Shown here piece by piece: positions 54,647 through 63,156 of a stretch of 64,000 nucleotides of DNA; within the stretch, counting starts at the first letter, position 1, and each line of letters begins with the position of its first letter. The notes below the pieces were generated by a model that did not search any database, had not been told where the DNA came from, and saw nothing but the letters and a program-made list of their open reading frames with translations. This stretch comes from Deinococcus arcticus (lineage in GTDB: Bacteria; Deinococcota; Deinococci; Deinococcales; Deinococcaceae), in NCBI RefSeq assembly GCF_003028415.1, contig NZ_PYSV01000018.1, positions 1 through 64,000 on the forward strand. Reading direction: 5' to 3'. The translations under genes were made by a program, and so were the position numbers.

Positions 54647-55444
54647 TCAGGGCTCCTCGCTGTACACGTGGGCGCGGTGGTAGGCAAGCTGAGTCGGGTC
54701 CAGATGGTGGGCGCGCGCTGTGCGCAGGGCGCCGGGGCGGCCCAGCAGGCTCAGGTCGTGGGCCACCCCCACGCCGCCCAGGTCAAACAACACGTGGCAG
54801 TTGGGGCACAGGCACAGCAGGTTCTCTGGCGTGTCCGGGCCGCAGTGTGGCTGGCCCAGCGGGCGAATGTGCGCGGCCTCGGCGTAGGGGCCGGCGGGGG
54901 TGGAAAGGCGCAGGCCGCACAGCTGGCAGGTGTGGTCGTGCCAGGCCTTTACCTGCGCGGCGTGGGCGCTGGTGCGGCTGAGGCGCGTGGTGGCCTGACG
55001 CTCAGGCCGACTGGGCACCTGCGCCTCCAGCAGGAAACGCCAGATGCGGTAGCCCGAGCGCCCCACCTCGTGCCAGAAAGACGTTACCCAGTACAGGCCG
55101 TCGTAGCGGTAGGTGGACCCCACCACGCGGCGCACCACCCGCACCGGCTGGCCCAGCAGGTGGCTGCGCGCCAGGGCGAGGTTGCCGCGCGTCAGCAACT
55201 GGTGGGCGGTCTGCGCCCCGGTGCGCGGGTCACGCCCGCCCTCGCCGGTGTACAGAATCTGCTCGCCGCTGTCCTGGTCGTCCTCATAGCCGCCGGACAG
55301 CACCACCGACACGGCGCCGCCCAGGGCCGTGCCCGCAATGCCCGCCTGCAGCGGCCGGTGGACGCCTGCCTCGCTCAGGGCGCGGCGGCCCTCAAAAGAC
55401 GTGCCGGGCGCAATTCCCGGCACTTCACCCACTGGTGGGGTCAT
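54647..55444 (-). CDS. SRA-YDG and HNH domain endonuclease (type IV restriction-like)
   Basis: 265 aa. An N-terminal SRA/YDG domain (about 1-150; GEVPGIAPGTSFEGRRALSEAGVHRPLQAGI, SVVLSGGYEDDQDSGEQILYTGEGGRD, RYDGLYWVTSFWHEVGRSGYRIWRFLLE) recognises 5-methyl- or 5-hydroxymethylcytosine. It is fused to a C-terminal HNH nuclease with zinc cysteines (CQLCGLRL, CLCPNCHVLFD) and catalytic His in AEAAHIRPLGQPH. Characterised members cut modified DNA, an anti-phage role. It starts 2 nt after the stop of the M32 carboxypeptidase gene, so is cotranscribed with it. The link between them is unexplained. Confidence 0.88.
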   Translation of the reverse strand: MTPPVGEVPGIAPGTSFEGRRALSEAGVHRPLQAGIAGTALGGAVSVVLSGGYEDDQDSGEQILYTGEGGRDPRTGAQTAHQLLTRGNLALARSHLLGQPVRVVRRVVGSTYRYDGLYWVTSFWHEVGRSGYRIWRFLLEAQVPSRPERQATTRLSRTSAHAAQVKAWHDHTCQLCGLRLSTPAGPYAEAAHIRPLGQPHCGPDTPENLLCLCPNCHVLFDLGGVGVAHDLSLLGRPGALRTARAHHLDPTQLAYHRAHVYSEEP

Positions 55445-55446
55445 CC

Positions 55447-56943
55447 TCAGCCCTGAAGCTGGGCGTACTTCCCGCGCAGGTAGGCCAGATACGGCTCCAC
55501 CGTCATGGGCTGGCCGGTCACGCGCTCCACCAGTTCGCCCGGGGTGTACAGCCGGCCCGGTGCGTACACGTGCTCCCGCAGCCAGCCGTGCAGGCGGGAA
55601 AAGTCACCGCGCGCAATGTCGGCCTCTAAGCCGGGGGTGGCCTGCTCGGCCGCCGCGTAGAACTGCGCGCTGAGCACGTTGCCCAGGGTATAGCCCTGAA
55701 AGGCCCCGCCGATGCCGCCGCCGTACCAGTGCACGTCCTGCAGCACGCCGTCCACGTCGCTGGGCGCGCGCAGGCCCAGGTTCTGCTCGTACGCCGCGTG
55801 CCACGCGTCCGGCAGGTCGCGCACCGCCAGTTCCCCGGCCAGCAGCCCGCGTTCCAGCTCGTAGCGGGTAATCACGTGCAGGTTGTAGGTCAGTTCGTCG
55901 GCGTCCGTGCGGATGAGGCTGCGGCGCACCACGTTCACGGCGCGGAACAACTCGTCTTCGGTCACATCCCGCAGCTGCTCGGGAAAGGCGGCCCGGAAAC
56001 GCCCAAACTGCCCCGCCCAGAAGGCCCGCGAGCGGCCCACCAGGTTTTCCCACAGCCGCGACTGGCTCTCGTGGACCCCGGCGCTCACGCCGCCGCCCAG
56101 CGGGGTGTCCAGAAACTCCTCGGCCACGCCCTGCTCGTACATGGCGTGCCCGGCCTCGTGCAGGGTGGAATACAGGGCGTCGGTGGGGTCGTCCTCGCGC
56201 ACGCGGGTGGTGATGCGCACGTCGTGGGCGCCCAGCCGGGTCATGAAGGGGTGGGCGGTCAGGTCCTGGCGCCCGGCTGCTGCGTCGTACCCGTAATCGC
56301 GCGCAATGGCCTCACCCAGGGCCAGCTGCGTGGGAATGGGGTAATGGCGGGCCAGAAAGTCGGTGCGCACGTCGGCCTGCGCGGCTTCGTCCACCATCGG
56401 CACCAGCGCTTCACGCAGCGCCGTGAACACGCGGTCCACCTGCGCGGCGGTCATGCCCTCGTCGGCGGCGTCAATAAAGTAGTCCATGGGCGAGGCGAAC
56501 TCGGGAAAGTACGAGGCCATCTGCCGGCTCAGGTCCAGCGTCTTGTCCAGCAGCGGCGCCATCCGGGCAAAATCATTGGCCGGGCGCGCCTGCACCCAGG
56601 CCGAGTAGGTCTCGCCCGCATGGCCCGAGAAGGTCTGTACAAAGGCGCCGGGCAGCCGCGTGGCGCGGTCGAAGTTGCGCCGCGCTGCGGCCAGCATGCG
56701 CGTCTGGGCCGGGCTGAGGTCAGTCAGGGCCCCCGCGTCGTCCAGCAGGCGGCCGTAGGCGGCGCCCGTGGCGCGCTCGTGGCGCAGGCCCGACAGCAGT
56801 GCACTTTGCCGCGCGCGCCCCGCCGCCGCCCGGGGCGGCAGGTAGGTGCTCTGGTCCCAGCCCAGCAGGGCGCCGATGCCGCCCAGGTCCGCCAGGGTCT
56901 GCCAGTGACGCACCAGGGCCGTCCACGTCTCGGGTTGTGTCAT
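55447..56943 (-). CDS. M32 carboxypeptidase Taq
   Basis: 498 aa metallocarboxypeptidase, the family named from Thermus aquaticus. Zinc site LHEAGHAMYEQG (HExxH, about 257) with downstream Glu in VHESQSRLWENLVGRS, plus family motifs HPFMTRLGAHDVRITTRV and IRTDADELTYNLHVITRYELE. Full length. TACCCT (56951-56956) 7 nt before the ATG gives a leaderless mRNA. Divergent from the K+ channel gene across 39 nt; the SRA-HNH gene follows in the same operon. Confidence 0.94.
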   Translation of the reverse strand: MTQPETWTALVRHWQTLADLGGIGALLGWDQSTYLPPRAAAGRARQSALLSGLRHERATGAAYGRLLDDAGALTDLSPAQTRMLAAARRNFDRATRLPGAFVQTFSGHAGETYSAWVQARPANDFARMAPLLDKTLDLSRQMASYFPEFASPMDYFIDAADEGMTAAQVDRVFTALREALVPMVDEAAQADVRTDFLARHYPIPTQLALGEAIARDYGYDAAAGRQDLTAHPFMTRLGAHDVRITTRVREDDPTDALYSTLHEAGHAMYEQGVAEEFLDTPLGGGVSAGVHESQSRLWENLVGRSRAFWAGQFGRFRAAFPEQLRDVTEDELFRAVNVVRRSLIRTDADELTYNLHVITRYELERGLLAGELAVRDLPDAWHAAYEQNLGLRAPSDVDGVLQDVHWYGGGIGGAFQGYTLGNVLSAQFYAAAEQATPGLEADIARGDFSRLHGWLREHVYAPGRLYTPGELVERVTGQPMTVEPYLAYLRGKYAQLQG

Positions 56944-56950
56944 GGGCCCC

Positions 56951-56976
56951 AGGGTAGCGTGAACAGGCCGTACACT
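56951..56976. promoter_or_regulatory. Back-to-back -10 boxes of the M32 and K+ channel genes
   Basis: TACCCT on the minus strand (56951-56956) and TACACT on the plus strand (56971-56976) lie 7 and 6 nt from their start codons in a 39-nt divergent gap. Both genes are predicted leaderless and their promoters must overlap. Confidence 0.55.
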
Positions 56977-56982
56977 GCGCCT

Positions 56983-57846
56983 GTGGGCCCTACTGCAGAC
57001 CGGCGGGCGCCGTGGCGCGTGGCGCTGGGCGACGTCATCTATAACTCGGACACGCCGGCCGGGCGGCTGTTCGACCTGTTTCTGATCGCCGCCATTCTGG
57101 TGAGCGTGCTGGCGGTGATGCTGGACAGTGTGGCGCCGCTGCGGGCGCGCTACGCCCCCACCCTGAGCGCGGTGGAATGGGGCCTGACGGTGCTGTTTAC
57201 CCTGGAATACCTGCTGCGGCTGCTCAGCGCCCGGCGCGCGTGGCACTATGCCCGCAGCTTTTTCGGGGTGGTGGACCTGCTGTCTATCCTGCCTGCCTAC
57301 GTGGCGCTGCTGGTGCCGGGCGCGCAGTACCTGCTGATTGTGCGGGTGCTGCGCCTGCTGCGCATTTTCCGGGTGCTGAAACTGGTGCGCTACCTGTCCG
57401 AGGCGAGCGTGTTGACCCAGGCGCTGCGGGCCAGCCTCGCCAAGATCACGGTGTTTCTGGCCGTGGTGCTGACCCTGGTGGTGATTCTGGGCACCCTGAT
57501 GTACGTGGTCGAGGGCCCCGAGCACGGCTTTACCAGCATTCCCACCAGCATCTACTGGGCCATTGTCACGCTGACCACCGTGGGCTACGGCGATATTGCC
57601 CCCAAGACCCCGCTGGGCAAGGCGCTGGCTTCTGGGGTGATGATTCTGGGCTACGGCATCATTGCGGTGCCCACCGGCATCGTGACTGTGGGGCTGACCC
57701 AGGCCCAGCGCAGCGCGCGCCGTGAGGCCGCGCAGGTCATGACCTGCGCGCGCTGCGGCCTCTGGCCCCACGAACCGGACGCCCGCTACTGCCGCCGCTG
57801 CGGCGAGGGGCTGCCGGACCCCCCGGCTGCGTCAGAGGACCTATAG
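56983..57846 (+). CDS. Voltage-gated-type potassium channel with C-terminal zinc ribbon
   Basis: 287 aa membrane channel subunit (tetrameric in the family). Six helices are visible: S1 about 30-50, S4 with regularly spaced Arg in LIVRVLRLLRIFRVLKLVRYL, pore loop with selectivity filter TLTTVGYGD (about 198-206) and S6 GVMILGYGIIAVPTGIVTVG. The cytoplasmic tail has a zinc ribbon CARCGLWPHEPDARYCRRCG. Zinc-ribbon-tailed bacterial Kv channels are known. The GTG start is fixed by the -10 box 6 nt upstream. The mRNA is predicted leaderless. Confidence 0.9.
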   Translation: MGPTADRRAPWRVALGDVIYNSDTPAGRLFDLFLIAAILVSVLAVMLDSVAPLRARYAPTLSAVEWGLTVLFTLEYLLRLLSARRAWHYARSFFGVVDLLSILPAYVALLVPGAQYLLIVRVLRLLRIFRVLKLVRYLSEASVLTQALRASLAKITVFLAVVLTLVVILGTLMYVVEGPEHGFTSIPTSIYWAIVTLTTVGYGDIAPKTPLGKALASGVMILGYGIIAVPTGIVTVGLTQAQRSARREAAQVMTCARCGLWPHEPDARYCRRCGEGLPDPPAASEDL

Positions 57847-57901
57847 GGCCGCGCCCAGGTGGCCGATGTGTCTGGGGCCCGGCGCGGGGCACACTGCCCC
57901 C

Positions 57902-58438
57902 ATGAACGACCGCACCCTGTCCAAGCGCCTCTCGTACCTGCTGCGCCACGCCCCGCACGAGGCGGGCCTGACCCTGGCCCCCGGCGGCTGGGTGCCGCTG
58001 GCGCCCCTGCTGGCCTGTCTCGGCGTTACCCGCGCCGACGTGCAGCGGGTGGTGGCCACCAACGACAAGGCGCGCTTCAGCCTGCGCGGCGACCAGATTC
58101 GCGCCAATCAGGGCCACAGCGTTCCTGTGGACCTGGAACTGCAGCCGCTGCCCCCGCCCGGGGTGCTGTACCACGGCACGCACCCGGGCGCCCTGGCGGC
58201 CATTCGCCAGCAGGGCCTGACGCCCAGAGGGCGCCACCACGTGCACCTGTCTGCCGATCCGGAGACCGCGGCCCGGGTCGGCGCCCGGCGCGGCCAGCCC
58301 GTGGTTCTGACTGTGCGCGCCGGGGCCATGCACGGGGCCGGGCACTTCTTTTACCGCAGCGAGAACGGCGTGTGGCTGGCAGACGCCGTGCCGCCTGAAT
58401 TTTTAGTCCAGTCAAGCGCCTACACTGGGCTGCCATGA
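57902..58438 (+). CDS. kptA: RNA 2'-phosphotransferase (Tpt1/KptA)
   Basis: 178 aa. Transfers the 2'-phosphate of spliced or repaired RNA to NAD, releasing nicotinamide and ADP-ribose 1'',2''-cyclic phosphate. Signatures: LSKRLSYLLRHAPHEAGL, GGWVPLAPLL, KARFSLRGDQIRANQGHSV and GVLYHGTHPGAL, with the catalytic Arg-His-Arg-Arg set recognisable. CACACT 6 nt before the ATG. The RmlD-like gene overlaps its end by 4 nt (ATGA). ThpR, encoded at 380, makes 2'-phosphate ends that could be its substrate. Confidence 0.92.
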   Translation: MNDRTLSKRLSYLLRHAPHEAGLTLAPGGWVPLAPLLACLGVTRADVQRVVATNDKARFSLRGDQIRANQGHSVPVDLELQPLPPPGVLYHGTHPGALAAIRQQGLTPRGRHHVHLSADPETAARVGARRGQPVVLTVRAGAMHGAGHFFYRSENGVWLADAVPPEFLVQSSAYTGLP

Positions 58439-59187
58439 CGCCTTCTCCGTGGCTGATCACCGGCCTGAACGGCACCCTGGCACCCCATGTGGCGCAGGTG
58501 CTGCGTGACCAGGGCCACGCGGTGGTGGGCTGGAACCGCCACACCACCCCGCCCGAGAATGCCCAGGCCGCCGAAGACCTGCTGAAGACCACCCGGCCCC
58601 AGGGCATCTTTCACCTGGCCATCGGCAGCGAAGCGTGGGCCGCGCAACTGGCCCGCTGGGCCGCGCGGGCCGGGGTGCCCCTGGTGCTCACCAGCACGGC
58701 GATGGTCTTTCACCATGACCCGGACGGCCCCCACCACCCACAAGACCCGCGCACGTCCCAGGAGGGCTATGGCCAGCTGAAAATCCGCACGGAAGACGCT
58801 GTGCAGGCGGCCCACCCCGGCGCCGTCATCGCCCGCATCGGCTGGCAGATTGACCCCGGAGCGCAGGGCAACAACATGGCCGCGCACCTGAACGCGCAGC
58901 AGGCCCAGCACGGCCGGATTCGCGCCAGCCGCCACTGGATTCCCGCGTGCTCGTTCATGGCCGATACCGCCCACGCGCTGGTGGCGCTGGCACAGGCGGG
59001 CGGGGCAGGCCCGGTGCATCTGGACAGCAATGCCCGCGACGCCCTGCCCTTTCCAGAGGTGGTGCGGCGCCTGGCCCGGACGCTGGGTCTGCCCTGGGAG
59101 GTCGAGGAAACCGACGACTACACCCACGACCAGCGGCTGCTGGACCCGGCCGAGCATCTGCCCCGGCTGTCCCGGCGGCTGGCCTGA
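58435..59187 (+). CDS. SDR-family sugar-nucleotide-type reductase (RmlD-like)
   Basis: 250 aa Rossmann protein of the extended/atypical SDR type. N-terminal ITGLNGTLAPHVAQVL is a modified glycine motif, followed by LTSTAMVFHHDPDGPHHPQDPRTSQEGYGQLKIRTEDAV, where YGQLK gives the YxxxK dyad. The layout resembles dTDP-4-dehydrorhamnose reductase, but substrate is unknown. It overlaps kptA by 4 nt, so the two are translationally coupled. No other sugar-nucleotide genes are nearby. Confidence 0.82.
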   Translation: MTPSPWLITGLNGTLAPHVAQVLRDQGHAVVGWNRHTTPPENAQAAEDLLKTTRPQGIFHLAIGSEAWAAQLARWAARAGVPLVLTSTAMVFHHDPDGPHHPQDPRTSQEGYGQLKIRTEDAVQAAHPGAVIARIGWQIDPGAQGNNMAAHLNAQQAQHGRIRASRHWIPACSFMADTAHALVALAQAGGAGPVHLDSNARDALPFPEVVRRLARTLGLPWEVEETDDYTHDQRLLDPAEHLPRLSRRLA

Positions 59188-59269
59188 CCTGGGCTGAGGG
59201 CCTGACCTGCAGTCTGGGGGCGCCGCAAATGCTTCTGCTCTGGCACGCAGCAGACGCTAGCCTGGGGGC

Positions 59270-60004
59270 ATGACGCCCGAACAGGCCCGCGCCGCCCTGA
59301 ATGCCGCTTCCCGCGTGGCCGTGCTGACGGGCGCGGGTGTGAGCGCTGAGAGCGGTATTCCCACCTTCCGCGACGCCCAGAGCGGCCACTGGGCCCGCTT
59401 TCGCCCCGAGGATCTGGCCAGCCCCGGCGCCTACCGCCAGAACCCGGCGCTGGTCTGGGAGTGGTACGCGGGGCGCTACCGTGACGTGCTGGGGGCCCAG
59501 CCCAATGAGGCCCACCGCCTGCTGGCCGAACTGGAACGGCGCAAGGGCGCGGGGTTTTTCCTGGCCACCCAGAATGTGGATGGCCTGCACGGGCGCGCGG
59601 GCAGCGGGGCGCACGGCGGGCGGCTGGTGGAACTGCACGGCAATCTCGTCAGCGCCCGCGACGAGGTGACGGGCGAGACCTTTGCACTGCCGGCCCCCGA
59701 GCAACTGGTCACGCCGCCCACCTCACCCCGGGGCCACCGCATGCGCCCGAACGTGGTGTGGTTTGGCGAACTGCTGCCCGAAGACGCCCTGGCCGCTGCC
59801 CAGGCGGCTTTTGCGGCGGCCGAGGTGGCCCTGGTGATCGGCACCAGCGCGGTGGTGTACCCGGCGGCGGGGCTGGCCCAGGACACCCTGCGGGGCGGCG
59901 GCATGGTGATCGAGATCAACCCCGAGGCCACCGACCTGTCTCCCCGGGCGACCCTCAGCCTGCGCGATGTGGCCTCGCGGGGCCTGGCAACCCTGCTGGG
60001 CTAA
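59270..60004 (+). CDS. Sirtuin-type NAD-dependent protein deacylase lacking zinc cysteines
   Basis: 244 aa. NAD-binding motifs GAGVSAESGIPTFRD (about 21-35) and TQNVDGLH (100-107), catalytic His in ELHGN (123), NVVWFGE and GTSAVVYPAA are intact. Tyr66 and Arg69 in WYAGRY match the YxxR pair of SIRT5/CobB desuccinylases. The protein contains no cysteine at all, so the four-Cys zinc module between ELHGN and NVVWFGE is replaced by VSARDEVTGETFALPAPEQL and following. It releases nicotinamide and O-acyl-ADP-ribose. TAGCCT 6 nt before the ATG. Confidence 0.9.
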   Translation: MTPEQARAALNAASRVAVLTGAGVSAESGIPTFRDAQSGHWARFRPEDLASPGAYRQNPALVWEWYAGRYRDVLGAQPNEAHRLLAELERRKGAGFFLATQNVDGLHGRAGSGAHGGRLVELHGNLVSARDEVTGETFALPAPEQLVTPPTSPRGHRMRPNVVWFGELLPEDALAAAQAAFAAAEVALVIGTSAVVYPAAGLAQDTLRGGGMVIEINPEATDLSPRATLSLRDVASRGLATLLG

Positions 60005-60124
60005 GGGTCTCGCTGTCCCGGCCCACCCGGTTGATCTGAAAATCAACAGCGAGCGACTTGGGCCGGCACGGGGCCTTCCTACCAGCTCCGGGTCAATCGT
60101 TGTCGTCCAGCGGTGCGCACAGCT
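60005..60124. other. Intergenic region between convergent sirtuin and Nudix genes
   Basis: 120 nt. A GGTTGAT/ATCAAC hairpin lies near 60029-60046, possibly a terminator without a clear U tract. No gene. Confidence 0.35.
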
Positions 60125-61108
60125 TCAGCCTTTCGGCTGCGCCCGGTGCCACCAGTCCACCTGGGCCTGTACCAGCGGGCCACTCAGGGCGTCGGCGGCG
60201 GGCAGCTCGTTCACGCCAAACCAGCCCACGTCCAGCACCTCGCCGGGCTGCGGCACCAGATCGCCCGTCACGTCCTGCGCCCGGTACAGCACCGACACGT
60301 TGTCCACCACGTCGCCGTTCGGATACGTGAAGCGGTACTGGGGCCCGGCAAACATCTCCAGGGGCTCCAGCGCCCGGGCCCGCAGGCCCGTTTCTTCCTG
60401 CAACTCGCGCGCGGCCGTCTGCTCGAAGCTCTCGCCGGGTTCCAGAAAGCCGCCGGGCAGGGTCCAGCGCCGGGTGTGACCGTGGCGCAGCAGCAGCAGG
60501 CGGCCCTGGTCATTGGTGACCAGCACGCTGGCGCCCGGGGCAGCCCAGGGCCGGGGCCCAATCACCCGGCGCAGCGCCCGCAGAAAGTCGCCGGGGGGTG
60601 GGGGCGGCGGGGTGGGGGCCAGCAGCAGGGGCGGCAGGCCCGCCCAGGCCCGCAGCAGGTTCATGGAAGCGCGGTTGGCGTTGCTGCTGAGGTCGGGCAG
60701 ATGGGCCAGTTCAAACCAGCGCAGCTCCAGCGTTTCGCCGCTGTCGTCGGGCTGGGCCCGCTCCAGTGCTGCCGCCGGCAGGGTGCCGTGCGCCCGCAGA
60801 CCCACCACATAAATCTCGTCGCCGTGTGGATAGCGGTGGTACAGTTCCGGACCGCTCTGCAGGCCATCCGGCAGGGGCAGCAGGCGCAGGTTGTCGCAGT
60901 GCAGGCCAGTTTCTTCGTGCAGCTCGCGCCGCGCGCCACTCAGAAAGTCCTCGCCGGGGTTCAGGGCGCCGCCCGGTTCGCTCCAGCGGCCATCGTCGCC
61001 CCGGCGCTGCAGCAGCACCCGGCCCCGTTCGTCCTGCAGCAGCACGCCCACCGCCGCCCCCACCAGCGGGCGCGTGCCCCATCCCCGGCGCAGTGCCATC
61101 AAGTCCAT
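60125..61108 (-). CDS. Tandem Nudix hydrolase
   Basis: 327 aa with two complete Nudix domains separated by a Pro-rich linker (PTPPPPPPG, about 170). Domain 1 box is GGALNPGEDFLSGARRELHEETGL and domain 2 box is GGFLEPGESFEQTAARELQEETGL, both with the REUxEE core intact. Tandem Nudix proteins may use different substrates with each domain. TAGGCT lies 7 nt before the ATG. It lies downstream of and convergent to the NAD-using sirtuin gene, so ADP-ribose-type products are possible substrates (inference). Confidence 0.9.
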   Translation of the reverse strand: MDLMALRRGWGTRPLVGAAVGVLLQDERGRVLLQRRGDDGRWSEPGGALNPGEDFLSGARRELHEETGLHCDNLRLLPLPDGLQSGPELYHRYPHGDEIYVVGLRAHGTLPAAALERAQPDDSGETLELRWFELAHLPDLSSNANRASMNLLRAWAGLPPLLLAPTPPPPPPGDFLRALRRVIGPRPWAAPGASVLVTNDQGRLLLLRHGHTRRWTLPGGFLEPGESFEQTAARELQEETGLRARALEPLEMFAGPQYRFTYPNGDVVDNVSVLYRAQDVTGDLVPQPGEVLDVGWFGVNELPAADALSGPLVQAQVDWWHRAQPKG

Positions 61109-61137
61109 GGGCCTGAGCCTACGCTAGCCTGCGGGGC

Positions 61138-62352
61138 GTGACGACCAACTTTCGGCGGGGCCCCCTCCTGATCGTGTCTAACGGCTACGCCGAGGATCTG
61201 ATCGGGGCCGCGCTGGCACGGGAACTGGCGCGGGCCGGGCGCGGGCCGGTGTGGGCGCTGCCGTTGGTGGGAGAGGGCCGGGCCTACCAGGGGGCCGCCC
61301 AGCTGCAGGGCCCCCACCTGAGCCTGCCCTCGGGCGGCTTTCCCTTTGGCAGCGTGGCCAACCTGCGCGCCGATCTGCGCGCGGGGCTGCTGACCGTGTC
61401 GCTGCGGCAGTGGGCAGCGGCGCGGCGGCTGGGGGCGCAGGTGGCCCAGGTGATCGTGGTGGGCGACACCTACGCGCTGCTGGTGGGCACGCTGGCCGCG
61501 CGCGCGGTGCCCGGGGCGCGGGGGCCCCGGCTGCCCCTGACCCACCTGCAGCCCCTGGTCTCGGCGCACTACGCGCGCGGCATGACTCCGCTGGACCATC
61601 TGCGCGAACTCAACGCCCTGGGGGCCAATCTGTTTATGCCCTGGGAAGTGGCGCTGGCCCGGCGGGCGCGGCGGGTGTACACGCGCGACCAGCCCTCGGC
61701 GGCGCAGCTGGCGCGGCGTGGGGTGAACGCCACGTACCGCGGCAGCTTCGCCCTGGACATCCTGCCCCCTCCCGAACGGGACCTGAGCCCCCTGCTGGAC
61801 AGCCGCCCGGTGCTGGCCCTGCTGCCGGGCCAGCGCGGCGACGCGGCCTTCTCGCTGCCGCTGATGCTGGAGGCCGCCGCCGCCCTGCCCGAGCTTCAGG
61901 CGGTGGTGGCCTTTGCCGGGCCCCTGAGTGGCCTGCCCCCGCTGCCCGGCTGGACGCGCGACGAGGTGGACGGGGCCGCCCTGTGGCTGGGCCGGGACCA
62001 GACGCGGGTGCTGGTGCTGCGCGGGGCTTTTGCAGCGGTGGTGCGCCGAGCGGCCTTGGCCCTGGGCACCGCCGGCACCGCGGCCGAGCAGGCCGCTGGC
62101 CTGGGCGTGCCGGTGGTGGGCTTTCCCACGCCGGGCCCGCAGTATGTGGCCGGGTTTGCCCGCCGGCAGGCCCGGCTGCTGGGCCGGGCGCTCACGGTGG
62201 CAGAGCCGCGCGCGGCGGCTGTGGCCGGGGCGGCCCGCGCCCTGCTGACCGATCCCCGCCGCCGGGCCGCCGCGGTGCAGGACGGCCGGGCGCGCATCGG
62301 TGAGCCCGGCGCGCTTCCGGCGGTGGTGGCGGAACTGGACGGGGCTTCTTAG
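61138..62352 (+). CDS. Lipid-A-disaccharide synthase-related glycosyltransferase
   Basis: 404 aa GT-B-like protein of the group found in cyanobacteria and Deinococcus. N-terminal LLIVSNGYAEDLIGAALARELARAG, central VIVVGDTYALLVGTLAA, then MPWEVALARRARRVYTRDQPSAAQLARRGVNATYRGSFALD and the nucleotide-sugar region LGTAGTAAEQAAGLGVPVVGFPTPGPQY. Because Deinococcus lacks classical lipid A, the product is unknown, perhaps another glycolipid. GTG start with TAGCCT 7 nt upstream. Convergent with the creatininase-family gene (4-nt overlap). Confidence 0.86.
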   Translation: MTTNFRRGPLLIVSNGYAEDLIGAALARELARAGRGPVWALPLVGEGRAYQGAAQLQGPHLSLPSGGFPFGSVANLRADLRAGLLTVSLRQWAAARRLGAQVAQVIVVGDTYALLVGTLAARAVPGARGPRLPLTHLQPLVSAHYARGMTPLDHLRELNALGANLFMPWEVALARRARRVYTRDQPSAAQLARRGVNATYRGSFALDILPPPERDLSPLLDSRPVLALLPGQRGDAAFSLPLMLEAAAALPELQAVVAFAGPLSGLPPLPGWTRDEVDGAALWLGRDQTRVLVLRGAFAAVVRRAALALGTAGTAAEQAAGLGVPVVGFPTPGPQYVAGFARRQARLLGRALTVAEPRAAAVAGAARALLTDPRRRAAAVQDGRARIGEPGALPAVVAELDGAS

Positions 62353-63050
62353 GCCCAGCCGCCCTGCAGCAGCGCGCGGGTTTCGCCTACCGCTTCCTGC
62401 CAGATGCGCTGCATTTCGCGGTCGGGGCGGCGGTGCAGGCCGCCAAAGTTGCCGTCGCCCAGCCGGGCGCGCACCTCGGCGGGAGGCAGCTGGCGCAGGG
62501 CAGAGAGGTCCACCATGGGCTTGCGGTCCTCGGGGGCGCTCGCGCCTTCCAGGCGGGTCCAGGGAAAACTCTCCATCCAGCTGGCGTGGCTGGCCAGCTC
62601 ATCGGTGGCCTGCACGGCGGCCCAGGTGCGCGGCGCGTTCCACCAGTTGTGCCACTGCACCCGGGCCTGGGGGTGGCGGGCCAGCCACTCGCCCAGCCAG
62701 CCCTGGCCCGGCACATTGCCGCCGTGCCCGTTCACGACCAGGATGCGCCGGAAGCCCTGCTGGTGCAGCCCGCTCAGCAGGTCGTCCAGCAGAGCCAGGT
62801 ACGTGGTCGTGCGCACACTCAGGGTGCCCGGGTAGGCAGCGAAGGTGGGTGTGATGCCGTAAGCCAGCGCTGGAAAGACCGGCACGCCCAGATCCTCGGC
62901 GGCCTCACGGGCCACCCGCTCGGCCAGCAGGGTATCGGTGGCCAGACTCAGGGTGGCGTGCTGCTCGGTGCAGCCCAGCGGCAGCACGCAGCGGTCATCC
63001 TGGCGCAGATACGCTTCGACCATCTGCCAGTTCATGTCCTGAATGCGCAT
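62349..63050 (-). CDS. Creatininase family amidohydrolase
   Basis: 233 aa metal-dependent cyclic amide hydrolase. Signatures: VLPLGCTEQHATLSLATDTLLAERVA, PALAYGITPTFAAYPGTLSVRTTTYLALLDDLL, RRILVVNGHGGN (NGHGGN metal site). The His of the usual GSxEQHGPHLP is partly altered to GCTEQHATL, so substrate is uncertain; relatives act on creatinine or in formamidopyrimidine and mycofactocin pathways. Start at 63050. Its stop overlaps that of the convergent glycosyltransferase gene by 4 nt. Confidence 0.87.
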   Translation of the reverse strand: MRIQDMNWQMVEAYLRQDDRCVLPLGCTEQHATLSLATDTLLAERVAREAAEDLGVPVFPALAYGITPTFAAYPGTLSVRTTTYLALLDDLLSGLHQQGFRRILVVNGHGGNVPGQGWLGEWLARHPQARVQWHNWWNAPRTWAAVQATDELASHASWMESFPWTRLEGASAPEDRKPMVDLSALRQLPPAEVRARLGDGNFGGLHRRPDREMQRIWQEAVGETRALLQGGWA

Positions 63051-63156
63051 GGGTCACGCTAGCGCAGACCTGGACTCTGTATTCCCGGCTGCGTTTCATC
63101 CACCCCGTTCGGACAAGGGCCGCCCGGGGGCAAGGGGCGGGGCGTAGCGTGGACCC

